Origin: Burkholderiales bacterium
GTDB taxonomy: Bacteria; Pseudomonadota; Gammaproteobacteria; Burkholderiales; Usitatibacteraceae
Direction of reading: 5' to 3'
DNA: 11,437 nt
Assembly (NCBI GenBank): GCA_017880705.1
Contig: JADGRS010000059.1
Coordinates: 1 to 11,437, forward strand
The translations under genes and the position numbers were made by a program. The notes beneath the pieces were generated by a model. That model was not told where the DNA came from and searched no databases. It saw only the letters and a program-made list of their open reading frames with translations. This document shows, one piece after another, positions 1 through 6,616 of the stretch. Numbering within the stretch: the stretch's first letter is position 1; each line of letters opens with the position of its first letter.

Positions 1-1
1 G

Positions 2-1069
2 CACCCGCGCTTCGAGGTCGAGCGCGAATACGCGGTGCGCGTGATGGGCGAGTTGAGCGAGGAGCAGAAGACGAAGCTCCTGGCCGGCGTCGACATCGAA
101 GGCGAATCGTGCAAGTTCGACTCGCTCGAGGACCGCGGCGGCGAGGGCTCGAACCACTGGTACCACGTGATCCTTCGCGAGGGAAAGAACCGCGAGGTGC
201 GGCGCATGATGGAGGCGGTGGGCCTCATGGTGAGCCGCCTCATGCGGGTTCGCTTCGGCACCGTGGAGCTTCCCGGGCACATCAAGCGCGGCATGATGCG
301 CGAGATGGAGGAGGCGCAGATCCAGGATCTCCTCACCTTCGCCGGCATGAACGAGCCGCCGCCGGCCCCGAACGGCGAAGACGTCGCGGAAGACGAGTTC
401 GACAACATCGGCAACCGCGTGACCGAGGCCAACCGCGATCGCCGCGGCGAAGAGGAGTCGGCGCTTTCGGACGACCTGGGCAATCGCGTCGATGCGCGCG
501 ACAACATCGGCAATCGCGACAACGGCGGCCATCGCGGCGACGCGGCGCAGCATGAGCCCGACGGCAACCGCGGCACCTACGGCGAAGGCCATCGCGCGCC
601 GCAGCAGCCGAACCAGCGCCGGCCCCACGGCGCGAAGCCGTTCGGATTCGGCAAGAAGCGCGGAGCGGGCCGCGGTCCCCAGGGCCCGGGAGCGGGCCAG
701 GGTCATCCGCAGGGCAAGTCTAAGGGCAAGGGCCAGGGTCACTCGGGCCAGCAGGGCCAGCCCCACGGGGAGCACCGCGCCCATCGCGAGCAGCCGGCGC
801 CGCTCGGCCACGTTGCGCCCGAGCCCTTGAAGGCGTGGGTCGCGGGAGAGGGCCAGATCCTCGCGCAGCCTCGCCCCGAGCCGCAATCCTCGTACCCCGG
901 CAAGGGGCGGGGACAAGGACAGGGGCAAGGGCAAGGCAACAACGCGGGACCCGGGCAGGGAAAGCCGGGCCGCCATCGCCGCAACAAGAACCGCAATCGC
1001 AATCGCGGCGCGCAGGAAGCTCGCGGCGACCAGCAACCTTCATCGAACGGCAACAACGAGCCGAGCTGA
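2..1069 (+). CDS. rluB: 23S rRNA pseudouridine synthase RluB, 5' end outside window
   Basis: RluB-type enzymes of the RsuA/RluB/RluE/RluF family isomerise a uridine of the 23S rRNA peptidyl-transferase region. The gene enters from the left edge; frame 2 is open from base 2, so 355 residues are visible. The first ones (HPRFEVEREYAVRV) match the family segment just after the catalytic-Asp motif, so the S4 domain and catalytic Asp lie outside. The core continues through LREGKNREVRRMMEAVG, LMRVRFGTVELP and HIKRGMMREM, typical of the family's C-terminal half, and ends near base 350. About 230 residues of low-complexity tail follow, rich in Gly, Asn, Arg, Gln and His, with repeated (N/D)(I/L)GNR units and GQGQGQGQG stretches. 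Such basic tails are common in betaproteobacterial RluB and could bind RNA (inference). RluB is favoured over RsuA/RluF by the core and the tail. Stop TGA is at 1067. Confidence 0.88.
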   Translation, partial: HPRFEVEREYAVRVMGELSEEQKTKLLAGVDIEGESCKFDSLEDRGGEGSNHWYHVILREGKNREVRRMMEAVGLMVSRLMRVRFGTVELPGHIKRGMMREMEEAQIQDLLTFAGMNEPPPAPNGEDVAEDEFDNIGNRVTEANRDRRGEEESALSDDLGNRVDARDNIGNRDNGGHRGDAAQHEPDGNRGTYGEGHRAPQQPNQRRPHGAKPFGFGKKRGAGRGPQGPGAGQGHPQGKSKGKGQGHSGQQGQPHGEHRAHREQPAPLGHVAPEPLKAWVAGEGQILAQPRPEPQSSYPGKGRGQGQGQGQGNNAGPGQGKPGRHRRNKNRNRNRGAQEARGDQQPSSNGNNEPS

Positions 1070-1085
1070 GCTAGCGCGAGCTTTT
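1069..1085 (+). terminator. weak possible terminator after rluB
   Basis: Directly at the rluB stop, an AGCT at 1069-1072 can pair with AGCT at 1079-1082 around a 6-base loop, followed by TTTT at 1082-1085. The stem is only 4-5 bp, so this is a minimal intrinsic-terminator shape and may be chance. Confidence 0.2.
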
Positions 1086-1174
1086 AACAACCCGGTGATC
1101 GACCAGGCGTGGAAGGGGCGGTTCTTCTCGACCCGGGGGACCTCGGATTCTCTACGGGGAGAGAACTCGCTGCT

Positions 1175-1356
1175 TACAATAGCGCTCGAATTCCTTGCGC
1201 TTCATCTCATCTGCGGCAAGCGGGACGCCCCACTCTCGAGAAGAACCGCAACCCTTCCACGCCAGGGGTTGATCGAGAGGCGCTGATATTGTTCGCGGGA
1301 TGCAACGTGGCAGGTTGAGAGTGCGTCCCAGTGGTTATCAGAGGGCCGCTGCCGCC
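1175..1356 (+). ncRNA. candidate structured RNA, unassigned
   Basis: A -10-like TACAAT at 1175-1180 precedes complementary segments that nest without crossing: GCGGCA 1213-1218 with TGCCGC 1350-1355; GGGACGC 1222-1228 with GCGTCCC 1323-1329; CTCTCGA 1233-1239 with TCGAGAG 1273-1279; AACCC 1250-1254 with GGGTT 1266-1270. A separate CTTGC/GCAAG hairpin at 1194-1198/1216-1220 would compete with the outer stem. This could be a folded transcript of roughly 150-180 nt. The run GCAAGCGGG at 1216-1224 also occurs in the 5' strand of E. coli 6S RNA as I remember it, which is weak support for a 6S-like RNA. The strand is inferred from the -10 box only. No -35 box is clear, and short complements arise easily at this GC content. 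Confidence 0.17.
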
Positions 1357-1651
1357 ACGCATCGCCACCCGAGTGTCGACGCGCGTCACCGCCGCCTGGG
1401 TCCCCCGCCGATTGCGCAGCGCCAATCAGTTGAGAAAAGCGGCATCAGCAAGGCGTGACCGGGCCGGTTCCTCTCGGACCGGGCGCAAGACTCTTCCGCA
1501 AACGCAGGGAAAACGACACTGATAGTAGTTGTCGTGATGCACTTCTCACCGGATCGACTCGCTGAAGCCGTACTACCCTGAAACCACGAGCGCGTCGCGC
1601 GCGCGTGCGCGTGCGCGTCGAACGCTCGTCCACCCCCGACTGAGGCGCGGG

Positions 1652-1678
1652 GCGGCCCCGGGGCCGCGGCTTCGTTTT
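1652..1678 (+). terminator. GC palindrome followed by T-rich run
   Basis: A perfect 16-bp palindrome (GCGGCCCC then GGGGCCGC) at 1652-1667 can form a GCGGCC/GGCCGC hairpin with a CCGG loop. GGC and TTCGTTTT follow up to 1678. It could end transcription entering from the left, or simply be a symmetric protein-binding site. The T run is broken, so terminator activity is uncertain. Confidence 0.25.
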
Positions 1679-1694
1679 CGCGCTCCGGGGCGGG

Positions 1695-1700
1695 CATAAT
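1695..1700 (+). promoter_or_regulatory. putative -10 box for the DUF1499 gene
   Basis: CATAAT at 1695-1700 is the best -10-like hexamer before the plus-strand run starting at 1735/1769. At the usual spacing upstream there is only TTCGTT (1671-1676), a poor -35. Transcription would start near 1707, leaving about 28 bases before the AGGGGA ribosome binding site at 1723-1728. Confidence 0.3.
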
Positions 1701-1734
1701 CGATGTCCTGGCATAAGTCTGCAGGGGACACACG

Positions 1735-1782
1735 ATGAAACTCGATCTCCATAGGCAAGGTTGCCGTCATGCGCACCGCTAG
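1735..1782 (+). CDS. 15-codon upstream ORF, possible leader peptide
   Basis: ATG at 1735 lies 6 bases after AGGGGA (1723-1728), the strongest ribosome binding site before the DUF1499 gene. It opens the peptide MKLDLHRQGCRHAHR, ending in TAG at 1780-1782. The reading frame overlaps the first 14 bases of the DUF1499 gene (ATG at 1769) in another frame. A ribosome finishing here would sit on the next start, so translational coupling is plausible. The peptide has three His and four Arg but no run of one amino acid, so a classical attenuation leader is not supported. Alternatively the true start of the membrane protein is elsewhere and this is fortuitous. Confidence 0.3.
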   Translation: MKLDLHRQGCRHAHR

Positions 1783-2485
1783 GGCGCTCGTCATGGCGGT
1801 CGCGGTGGCCGCGCTGGTGATGCTGCTATCGTCGGGGCCGGGAACTCGCGTCGGGCTCTGGCCGTGGCAGACCGGGCTCGCGCTCCTCAAGTGGGCGACG
1901 TACACCGGGCTTGCGGGCGCATGCGCCGCGCTCGTCCTCATCCTGCTCCTCGTCGTTCCGCGCTGGCGCGTGCGGCCCTGGGTGCCGGTCCTCGCGCTGT
2001 GCATCGGGCTCGCCGCCGCCGCGCCGCCGCTCATCCTGCTGCAGCAGGCGAAGGCGGTGCCGCCGATCCACGACATCACCACCGACACGTTCGATCCGCC
2101 CCAGTTCGTGGCGCTCGCGCAAATTCGCACCGCGGCGCCGAATGGCCTGAAGTACGGCGGCCCGGAAATCGCCGCGCAGCAGCAGAAGGGCTATCCGGAC
2201 ATCAAGTCCATCATCCTCAAGGATCCGCCGCAGAAGGCGATGCAGAGCGCGATCGACGCGGCGCGCTCGCGCGGCTGGGAGATCGTCTCGAGCGATGCCC
2301 CGACCGGGCGCATCGAAGCCACCGACACGACCTTCTGGTTCGGCTTCAAGGACGACATCGTCGTTCGCGTGCGTCCCGAGGGCAGCGGCAGCCGCATCGA
2401 CGTGCGCAGCGTCTCGCGCGTGGGCAGGAGCGACATCGGCGCGAACGCGGAGCGCGTGCGCAAGTACCTCGCCCGCCTCCAGTAG
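1769..2485 (+). CDS. DUF1499 family membrane protein
   Basis: This 238-residue protein has three hydrophobic segments, at about residues 5-22, 43-64 and 71-92, then a soluble domain. The soluble part carries the DUF1499 pattern: PPIHDITTDTFDPPQF (98-113), a YPDI segment (142-145), RGWEIV (168-173), GRIEATDTTFWFGFKDD (180-196) and SRIDVRSVSRVGRSDIGANA (208-227). The family is widespread in Proteobacteria and has no established biochemical function. Three helices followed by DUF1499 suggests inner-membrane anchoring; which side the domain faces cannot be told. The start at 1769 has AAGG 8 bases upstream and overlaps the 15-codon ORF at 1735. The gap to the next gene is 38 bases, so co-transcription is likely. 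The family assignment is firm; the role is unknown. Confidence 0.85.
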   Translation: MRTARALVMAVAVAALVMLLSSGPGTRVGLWPWQTGLALLKWATYTGLAGACAALVLILLLVVPRWRVRPWVPVLALCIGLAAAAPPLILLQQAKAVPPIHDITTDTFDPPQFVALAQIRTAAPNGLKYGGPEIAAQQQKGYPDIKSIILKDPPQKAMQSAIDAARSRGWEIVSSDAPTGRIEATDTTFWFGFKDDIVVRVRPEGSGSRIDVRSVSRVGRSDIGANAERVRKYLARLQ

Positions 2486-2523
2486 AATCCGCAGTTCGCC
2501 CGATTGCCCGAGGACACGGACTC

Positions 2524-3222
2524 ATGAGCCGAGAAAGAGACATCGTCGCCACGCTCGAGAAGGTGACGACAGCCACCATCACGACGCTGCTGCTGAAGAA
2601 GGGCCTGCGCAACGTCTGGATGCGCGGCACGCGGCCGCTCAACCCCGGCCAGCCCCGGCTCGTCGGCAAGGCGTTCACGCTGCGCTTCGTGCCGGCGCGC
2701 GAAGACCTCGCGACTCCCGAATCCTGGTCGAAGCCCATCTCGACGCGCGCGGCGATCGAGGCGATGCCCGAGGGATGCATCGCCGTGGCCGATGCGATGG
2801 GCGTGACCGACGCGGGAATCTTCGGCGACATCCTCTGCGCCCGCATCGCGAAGCGCGGCGTGAAGGCGCTCATCACGGACGGCGTCGTTCGCGACGTGGC
2901 GGGCGTGCGCGTCACGGGGCTACCGGTGTGGTGCCAGGGCGCGGCCGCGCCCCCCTCGGTCGCGGGGCTCACGTTCGTCAACTGGGGCGAGCCCATCGGC
3001 TGCGGCGGCGTCGCGGTCTTTCCCGACGACTGGATCGTCGTCGATGGCGACGGCGCGGTGCTCATCCCCGCCGCGCTCATCGACAGCCTCGTGGCCGAAG
3101 CGCCCGAGCAGGAGCGCCTCGAGGGCTGGATCATGGCCGAGGTCGAGAAGGGCGCCTCGCGCCCCGGCCTCTATCCCCCGAACGCCGAGAACAAGGCTCG
3201 TTATGAAAAGACCAAAGCCTGA
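2524..3222 (+). CDS. RraA family / HMG (CHA) aldolase-like protein
   Basis: This 232-residue protein belongs to the RraA family, which includes the RNase E inhibitor RraA and the divalent-metal class II aldolases that cleave 4-hydroxy-4-methyl-2-oxoglutarate or 4-carboxy-4-hydroxy-2-oxoadipate to pyruvate. The aldolase motifs are present: AVADAMGVTDAGIFGDIL (87-104), with GDIL at 101-104, then TDGVVRDVAG (118-127), whose Arg123 and Asp124 correspond to the substrate and metal residues of the aldolases. PIGCGGVAVFPDDWIVVDGDG (157-177) is also typical. The C-terminal extension ending GLYPPNAENKARYE is found in longer members often annotated 'ribonuclease activity regulator RraA'. I favour a metabolic lyase over an RNase regulator because the motif is intact and a DapA-like gene follows. 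GAGGA lies 9 bases before the ATG. The stop codon's last base is the first base of a 28-bp inverted repeat. Confidence 0.82.
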   Translation: MSRERDIVATLEKVTTATITTLLLKKGLRNVWMRGTRPLNPGQPRLVGKAFTLRFVPAREDLATPESWSKPISTRAAIEAMPEGCIAVADAMGVTDAGIFGDILCARIAKRGVKALITDGVVRDVAGVRVTGLPVWCQGAAAPPSVAGLTFVNWGEPIGCGGVAVFPDDWIVVDGDGAVLIPAALIDSLVAEAPEQERLEGWIMAEVEKGASRPGLYPPNAENKARYEKTKA

Positions 3223-3350
3223 TCCGCAGATAAACGCAGATGAACGCCGCAAGAGCGAGACCCAATTGAAATTTCGAGAGACTGGATACATGGCACGAAA
3301 CACCAATCTGCCTTTGCCTTTACGGCGTTCATCTGCGTTTATCTGCGGAT
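3222..3350. repeat. 129-bp element with perfect 28-bp inverted ends
   Basis: Bases 3222-3249 and 3323-3350 are perfect reverse complements, separated by 73 bases. Each arm contains a ten-base unit twice in tandem with one change (CAGATAAACG then CAGATGAACG). The spacer is visibly richer in A/T than the flanking genes and codes for nothing I recognise. The left arm begins on the last base of the rraA-like stop codon; the right arm ends 29 bases before the dapA-like start. The shape fits a non-autonomous palindromic element (MITE or paired REP-like sequence). Related CAGATGAACGCAGAT-type repeats are, as I recall, scattered in many bacterial genomes. In RNA it would fold into a long hairpin able to terminate transcription or protect a 3' end. 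I see no target-site duplication. Confidence 0.85.
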
Positions 3351-3362
3351 AAGCCCTTTAGC

Positions 3363-3377
3363 CATTTGAACCAAATG
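3363..3377. promoter_or_regulatory. small inverted repeat before the dapA-like start
   Basis: CATTTG and CAAATG, separated by AAC, form a 6-bp inverted repeat ending two bases before the ATG at 3380. No Shine-Dalgarno sequence is visible there. It could be an operator, or a hairpin that occludes the start. It stands out in AT content from the coding DNA, but a short palindrome of this size may be chance. Confidence 0.25.
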
Positions 3378-3379
3378 CA

Positions 3380-4306
3380 ATGAAACTCGAGAGCAACGCG
3401 AAGGGCGTGTACGTGATCGCGCCGACGCCGTTCCATCCCGACGGGCGCATCGACGAGGGCTCGATCGACCGGATGACGGACTTCTTCGTCGGGGCCGGCG
3501 TGAACGGCATGACCGTGCTGGGCCAGCTCGGCGAGGCGCCGAAGATGGAGCACGGCGAGTCCGTCGGCATCGTGAAGCGCGTCATCGGGCGCACGACCGT
3601 GCCGGTCATCGTGGGGGTCTCCGCCCCGGGCTTCGCGGCGATGCGCGCGCTCACGCAGGACGTGATGGCCGCGGGCGCGGCGGGCGTGATGATCGCGCCG
3701 CCGAACACGTTGCGCACCGACGACTCGATCGTGCAGTACTACCGCCAGGCGTCGGAAGCGATCGGCGCGGACGTGCCTTTCGTGATCCAGGACTATCCGC
3801 TCACGTTCTCGGTGCAGATGGCGCCCGGCGTGATCCGGCGCATCGTCATGGAGAACCCCGCGTGCAAGGTGCTCAAGCACGAGGACTGGCCCGGCCTCGA
3901 GAAGATCTCGCAGCTGCGCGCCTGGGAGAAGGACGGCTCGATGCGCCACATCTCGATCCTCACGGGCAACAACGCCCTCTTCCTCGATTTCGAGATGGAG
4001 CGCGGCGCCGACGGGGCCAACACCGGCTATTGCTTCCCCGACATGCTGGTGGACATCGTGCGGATGTCGGCCGCGGGCGAGCGCGACGCCGCCCACGACC
4101 TCTTCGACGCGCACCTGCCGCTCATCCGCTACGAGCAGCAGCCCGGTCCCGGCCTCGCGGTGCGCAAGTACGTGATGATGCGTCGTGGCATCATCGCATC
4201 GGATGCACTCCGTAAGCCCGGCGCGGCCCTCACCCCAGCGGCGCGCGCCGAGGTCGACTATCTTTTATCGCGCCTGGCCCAAAAGGATCGGCGCGCGAAA
4301 GTCTAG
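3380..4306 (+). CDS. dihydrodipicolinate synthase (DapA/NAL) superfamily lyase
   Basis: This 308-residue protein has the length of the DapA/N-acetylneuraminate-lyase (beta/alpha)8 superfamily, which forms a Schiff base with pyruvate or a 2-keto acid. Landmarks in order: VYVIAPTPFHPDGRID (10-25), MTVLGQLGEAPKM (44-56), VPVIVGVSAPG (74-84), QDYP with Tyr139, VLKHED with the predicted Schiff-base Lys166, and RGADGANTG (208-216). The authentic DapA signature GTTGE is here GQLGE, so both active-site Thr residues are replaced by Gln49-Leu50. Biosynthetic DHDPS is therefore unlikely; a catabolic aldolase or dehydratase of a sugar acid or other keto acid fits better. The RraA-like gene upstream and dehydrogenase downstream support that. 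No Shine-Dalgarno sequence precedes the ATG. The stop TAG at 4304 overlaps the M3 gene's ribosome binding site. Confidence 0.83.
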   Translation: MKLESNAKGVYVIAPTPFHPDGRIDEGSIDRMTDFFVGAGVNGMTVLGQLGEAPKMEHGESVGIVKRVIGRTTVPVIVGVSAPGFAAMRALTQDVMAAGAAGVMIAPPNTLRTDDSIVQYYRQASEAIGADVPFVIQDYPLTFSVQMAPGVIRRIVMENPACKVLKHEDWPGLEKISQLRAWEKDGSMRHISILTGNNALFLDFEMERGADGANTGYCFPDMLVDIVRMSAAGERDAAHDLFDAHLPLIRYEQQPGPGLAVRKYVMMRRGIIASDALRKPGAALTPAARAEVDYLLSRLAQKDRRAKV

Positions 4307-4315
4307 AGGCGAGCA

Positions 4316-6616
4316 ATGGCGAATCCCCTTCTTTGCCGCTGGAGCGGTCCCCACGGCGGCGTCCCCCCGTTCGACAAGGTGACGGTCGAGCACTTCAAGC
4401 CGGCGCTCGAGGCGGCGATGGCGGAGCACCTCGCCGAGATCGATCGCATCGCCGACGATCCCGCGCCGCCCAGCTTCGACAACACCATCGCCGCCCTCGA
4501 ACGCGCGGGCCGCACGCTCGATCGCACCCGCCGCGTCTACAGCGTCTACAGCTCGACCCTGCGCTCGCCCGCGTTCCAGCAGGTCGAGCGCGAGATGGAG
4601 CCGAAGATGGCCGCGTTCCGCGATCGCATCCTGCAGAACGCGAAGCTCTTCGAGCGCATTTCGGCGGTCTACGCGGCCCGGGCGGACTCGCAGCTCACGG
4701 CGGAGCAGCAGCGCCTCGTGTGGCTCAAGTACACGGACTTCGCCCGCGGCGGCGCGCGCCTCGATCCCGCCGCGAAGAAGCGTCTCTCGGAGATCAACCA
4801 GCGGCTCGCGTCGCTCTACACGCAGTTCAGCCAGAACGTGCTCGCCGACGAGAGCACGGCGTTGATCCTCGATTCGGCGGCGGACCTGGCGGGATTGCCC
4901 GAGTCGCTGCGCTCCGCCGCGGCCGAAGCCGCCGCGCAACGCGGGGAGCCCGGCAAATGGGCGATCCTCAACACGCGCTCGAGCATGGAGCCTTTCCTCG
5001 CCTATTCGGAACGCCGCGACTTGCGTGAAAAGGTCTGGCGCGCGTACTACAGCCGCGGCGACAACGGCGACGCGCGCGACAACAAGAAGATCATCGCCGA
5101 GATCGTGCGCCTGCGCGGCGAGCGCGCGAGGCTTCTCGGCTACCAGAGCCACGCCCACTGGCGCCTGGAAGTGAGCATGGCAAAGACTCCGGAGCGCGCC
5201 ACGCAACTCATGGAGGCGGTGTGGCGTCCCGCGGTGAAGCGCGTCGCCGAGGAAGTCGCCGACATGCAGGGCGAGGCCGACCGCGAAGGCGCCGGGATCA
5301 CGATCGAACCGTGGGACTACCGCTACTACGCGGAGAAGGTGCGCAAGTCGAAGTACGACGTCGACGACAACGAGGTGATGCCGTACCTGCAGCTCGACAA
5401 CCTGCGCGAGGCGATGTTCTGGGTCGCCGGAGAGCTCCTCGGCCTTCGCTTCATCGCCGCGCCGGACGTTCCGGTGTGCCACCCCGACGTGCGCGTGTGG
5501 GAGGTCCGGGACGATGCCGGCAAGCATGTCGCGTATTTCTACTTCGATCCATACGCGCGCCGCGACAAGCGCTCGGGCGCGTGGATGAACGAGTATCGCA
5601 GCCAGGAGCGCTTCGACGGCGAGGTCACCACCATCGTCTCGAACAACTCGAACTTCGTGAAGGGCAAGCCCGGCGAGCCGGTGCTGGTGAGCTGGCACGA
5701 TGCGGTGACCCTCTTCCACGAGTTCGGCCACGGCCTGCACGGCCTTTCGTCGAACGTCAACTATCCGTCGCTCGCCGGAACGAACGTCGACCGGGACTAC
5801 GTGGAGTTCCCGTCGCAGCTGATGGAGCACTGGCTGGCCACGCCGGAGGTGCTCGGGAAGTACGCGCGCCACTGCAAGACGGGCGAGCCCATTCCGGCGG
5901 AGCTCGTGCGCAGGATCGAGCGCGCATCCAAGTTCAACAAGGGCTTCGAGAACGTGGAGTACCTGGCGAGCGCGCTGGTCGACATGCGCATGCACCTCGA
6001 TCCGGCGAGCGCCCAGGACGTCGCCTCGTTCGAGCGCACGACGCTCGAGGCGCTCGGGATGCCACAGCAGATGGTCATGCGCCACCGCCTGCCGCATTTC
6101 GGCCACCTCTTCAACGGCGACTCGTACGCCGCCGGCTACTACAGCTACCTGTGGGCCGACACGCTTTCCGCCGACGCCTTCGAGGCGTTCACCGAGGCGG
6201 GCGGTGCCTACGACAAGTCGGTCGCGAGAAAGCTTCGCGAGCACGTCTTCTCCGCCGGCAACACCGTCGATCCCGCCGAGGGCTATCGCGCGTTTCGCGG
6301 CCGCGACGCGCGGATCGACGCGTTGATGCGCCGCCGCGGCTTCGGCGAAGGCCAGGCTTCGCGCACCCGGTTAACATCCCGCGCGTCGGCGTGGTCGGCG
6401 TCGGCGCGATGGGCATGGGCGTGGCCAAGGCGCTGCTCGCCAGGGGCTTCGCGGTGCAAGTGCGCGACATCGTCGCCGCGCGAGAGGAGGAGGCGATCGC
6501 AGCCGGGGCGCGGCATCTCTCGGGCGACGTCGACGTCCTCGTCTCGCTGGTGGTCGATGCGGCACAGACCCGCGCCGTGGTCGAGGAGCATGGCGGCCGC
6601 GCGCCCGCCTTCATGA
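4316..6616 (+). CDS. M3 family metallopeptidase (oligopeptidase A/Dcp type), C-terminus anomalous
   Basis: M3 peptidases are cytoplasmic or periplasmic zinc enzymes that cleave short peptides (OpdA/PrlC, Dcp). The zinc site is clear: HEFGH at residues 468-472 (Glu469 catalytic) with Glu497 in YVEFPSQLMEHW as third ligand. The substrate-binding motif SYAAGYYSYLWAD has Tyr608, Tyr609 and Tyr611. FPSQLMEHW and KYARH look more Dcp-like than OpdA-like, so I leave the subgroup open. No signal peptide is visible, arguing for the cytoplasm. AGAGG lies 6 bases before the ATG, overlapping the upstream stop. The family-like sequence ends at about residue 678 (GRDARIDALMRRRGF, near base 6350), matching the usual ~680 residues. 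The frame then continues 88 more codons as Arg/Ser/Ala-rich nonsense over the next gene. A TAA at 6372-6374 lies one base out of frame, so a one-base error or mutation likely removed the true stop. Confidence 0.9.
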   Translation: MANPLLCRWSGPHGGVPPFDKVTVEHFKPALEAAMAEHLAEIDRIADDPAPPSFDNTIAALERAGRTLDRTRRVYSVYSSTLRSPAFQQVEREMEPKMAAFRDRILQNAKLFERISAVYAARADSQLTAEQQRLVWLKYTDFARGGARLDPAAKKRLSEINQRLASLYTQFSQNVLADESTALILDSAADLAGLPESLRSAAAEAAAQRGEPGKWAILNTRSSMEPFLAYSERRDLREKVWRAYYSRGDNGDARDNKKIIAEIVRLRGERARLLGYQSHAHWRLEVSMAKTPERATQLMEAVWRPAVKRVAEEVADMQGEADREGAGITIEPWDYRYYAEKVRKSKYDVDDNEVMPYLQLDNLREAMFWVAGELLGLRFIAAPDVPVCHPDVRVWEVRDDAGKHVAYFYFDPYARRDKRSGAWMNEYRSQERFDGEVTTIVSNNSNFVKGKPGEPVLVSWHDAVTLFHEFGHGLHGLSSNVNYPSLAGTNVDRDYVEFPSQLMEHWLATPEVLGKYARHCKTGEPIPAELVRRIERASKFNKGFENVEYLASALVDMRMHLDPASAQDVASFERTTLEALGMPQQMVMRHRLPHFGHLFNGDSYAAGYYSYLWADTLSADAFEAFTEAGGAYDKSVARKLREHVFSAGNTVDPAEGYRAFRGRDARIDALMRRRGFGEGQASRTRLTSRASAWSASARWAWAWPRRCSPGASRCKCATSSPRERRRRSQPGRGISRATSTSSSRWWSMRHRPAPWSRSMAAARPPS

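Larger units (their letters stand above)
1086..1734. other. long intergenic region without a convincing gene
   Basis: I see no protein family in any frame here; the short open frames give Arg/Pro/Ala-rich shadow peptides. Structures visible: nested inverted repeats at 1213-1355 (listed as an RNA candidate); a 7-bp stem with one G-T pair at 1464-1470/1476-1482 around 5 bases; a 6-bp stem ACGACA/TGTCGT at 1513-1518/1530-1535; a 23-base strictly alternating pyrimidine/purine run at 1596-1618; and a perfect 16-bp GC palindrome at 1652-1667. The density of stems in such GC-rich DNA exceeds what I would expect for a plain spacer, but I cannot assign a function. Confidence 0.5.

Noticed and set aside
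1095..1318. Two overlapping 60-70 codon ORFs after rluB
   Set aside because: No Shine-Dalgarno sequence, no domain, and overlap with strongly paired sequence; more likely chance frames.
1070..1734. tRNA, RNase P, tmRNA or known riboswitch in the long spacer
   Set aside because: I found no T-loop GGTTC with CCA end, no tmRNA or RNase P signature, and no cobalamin, TPP, FMN or SAH core that could be completed.
3329..4114. 261-codon minus-strand frame
   Set aside because: Antisense to the DapA-like gene, with His/Arg/Val-rich shadow composition and no recognisable domain.
4265..6244. 659-codon open frame on the minus strand
   Set aside because: It lies antisense over the M3 peptidase, is Arg/Val/His/Leu-rich with no family motif, and reflects the GC-rich codon pattern of the real gene.
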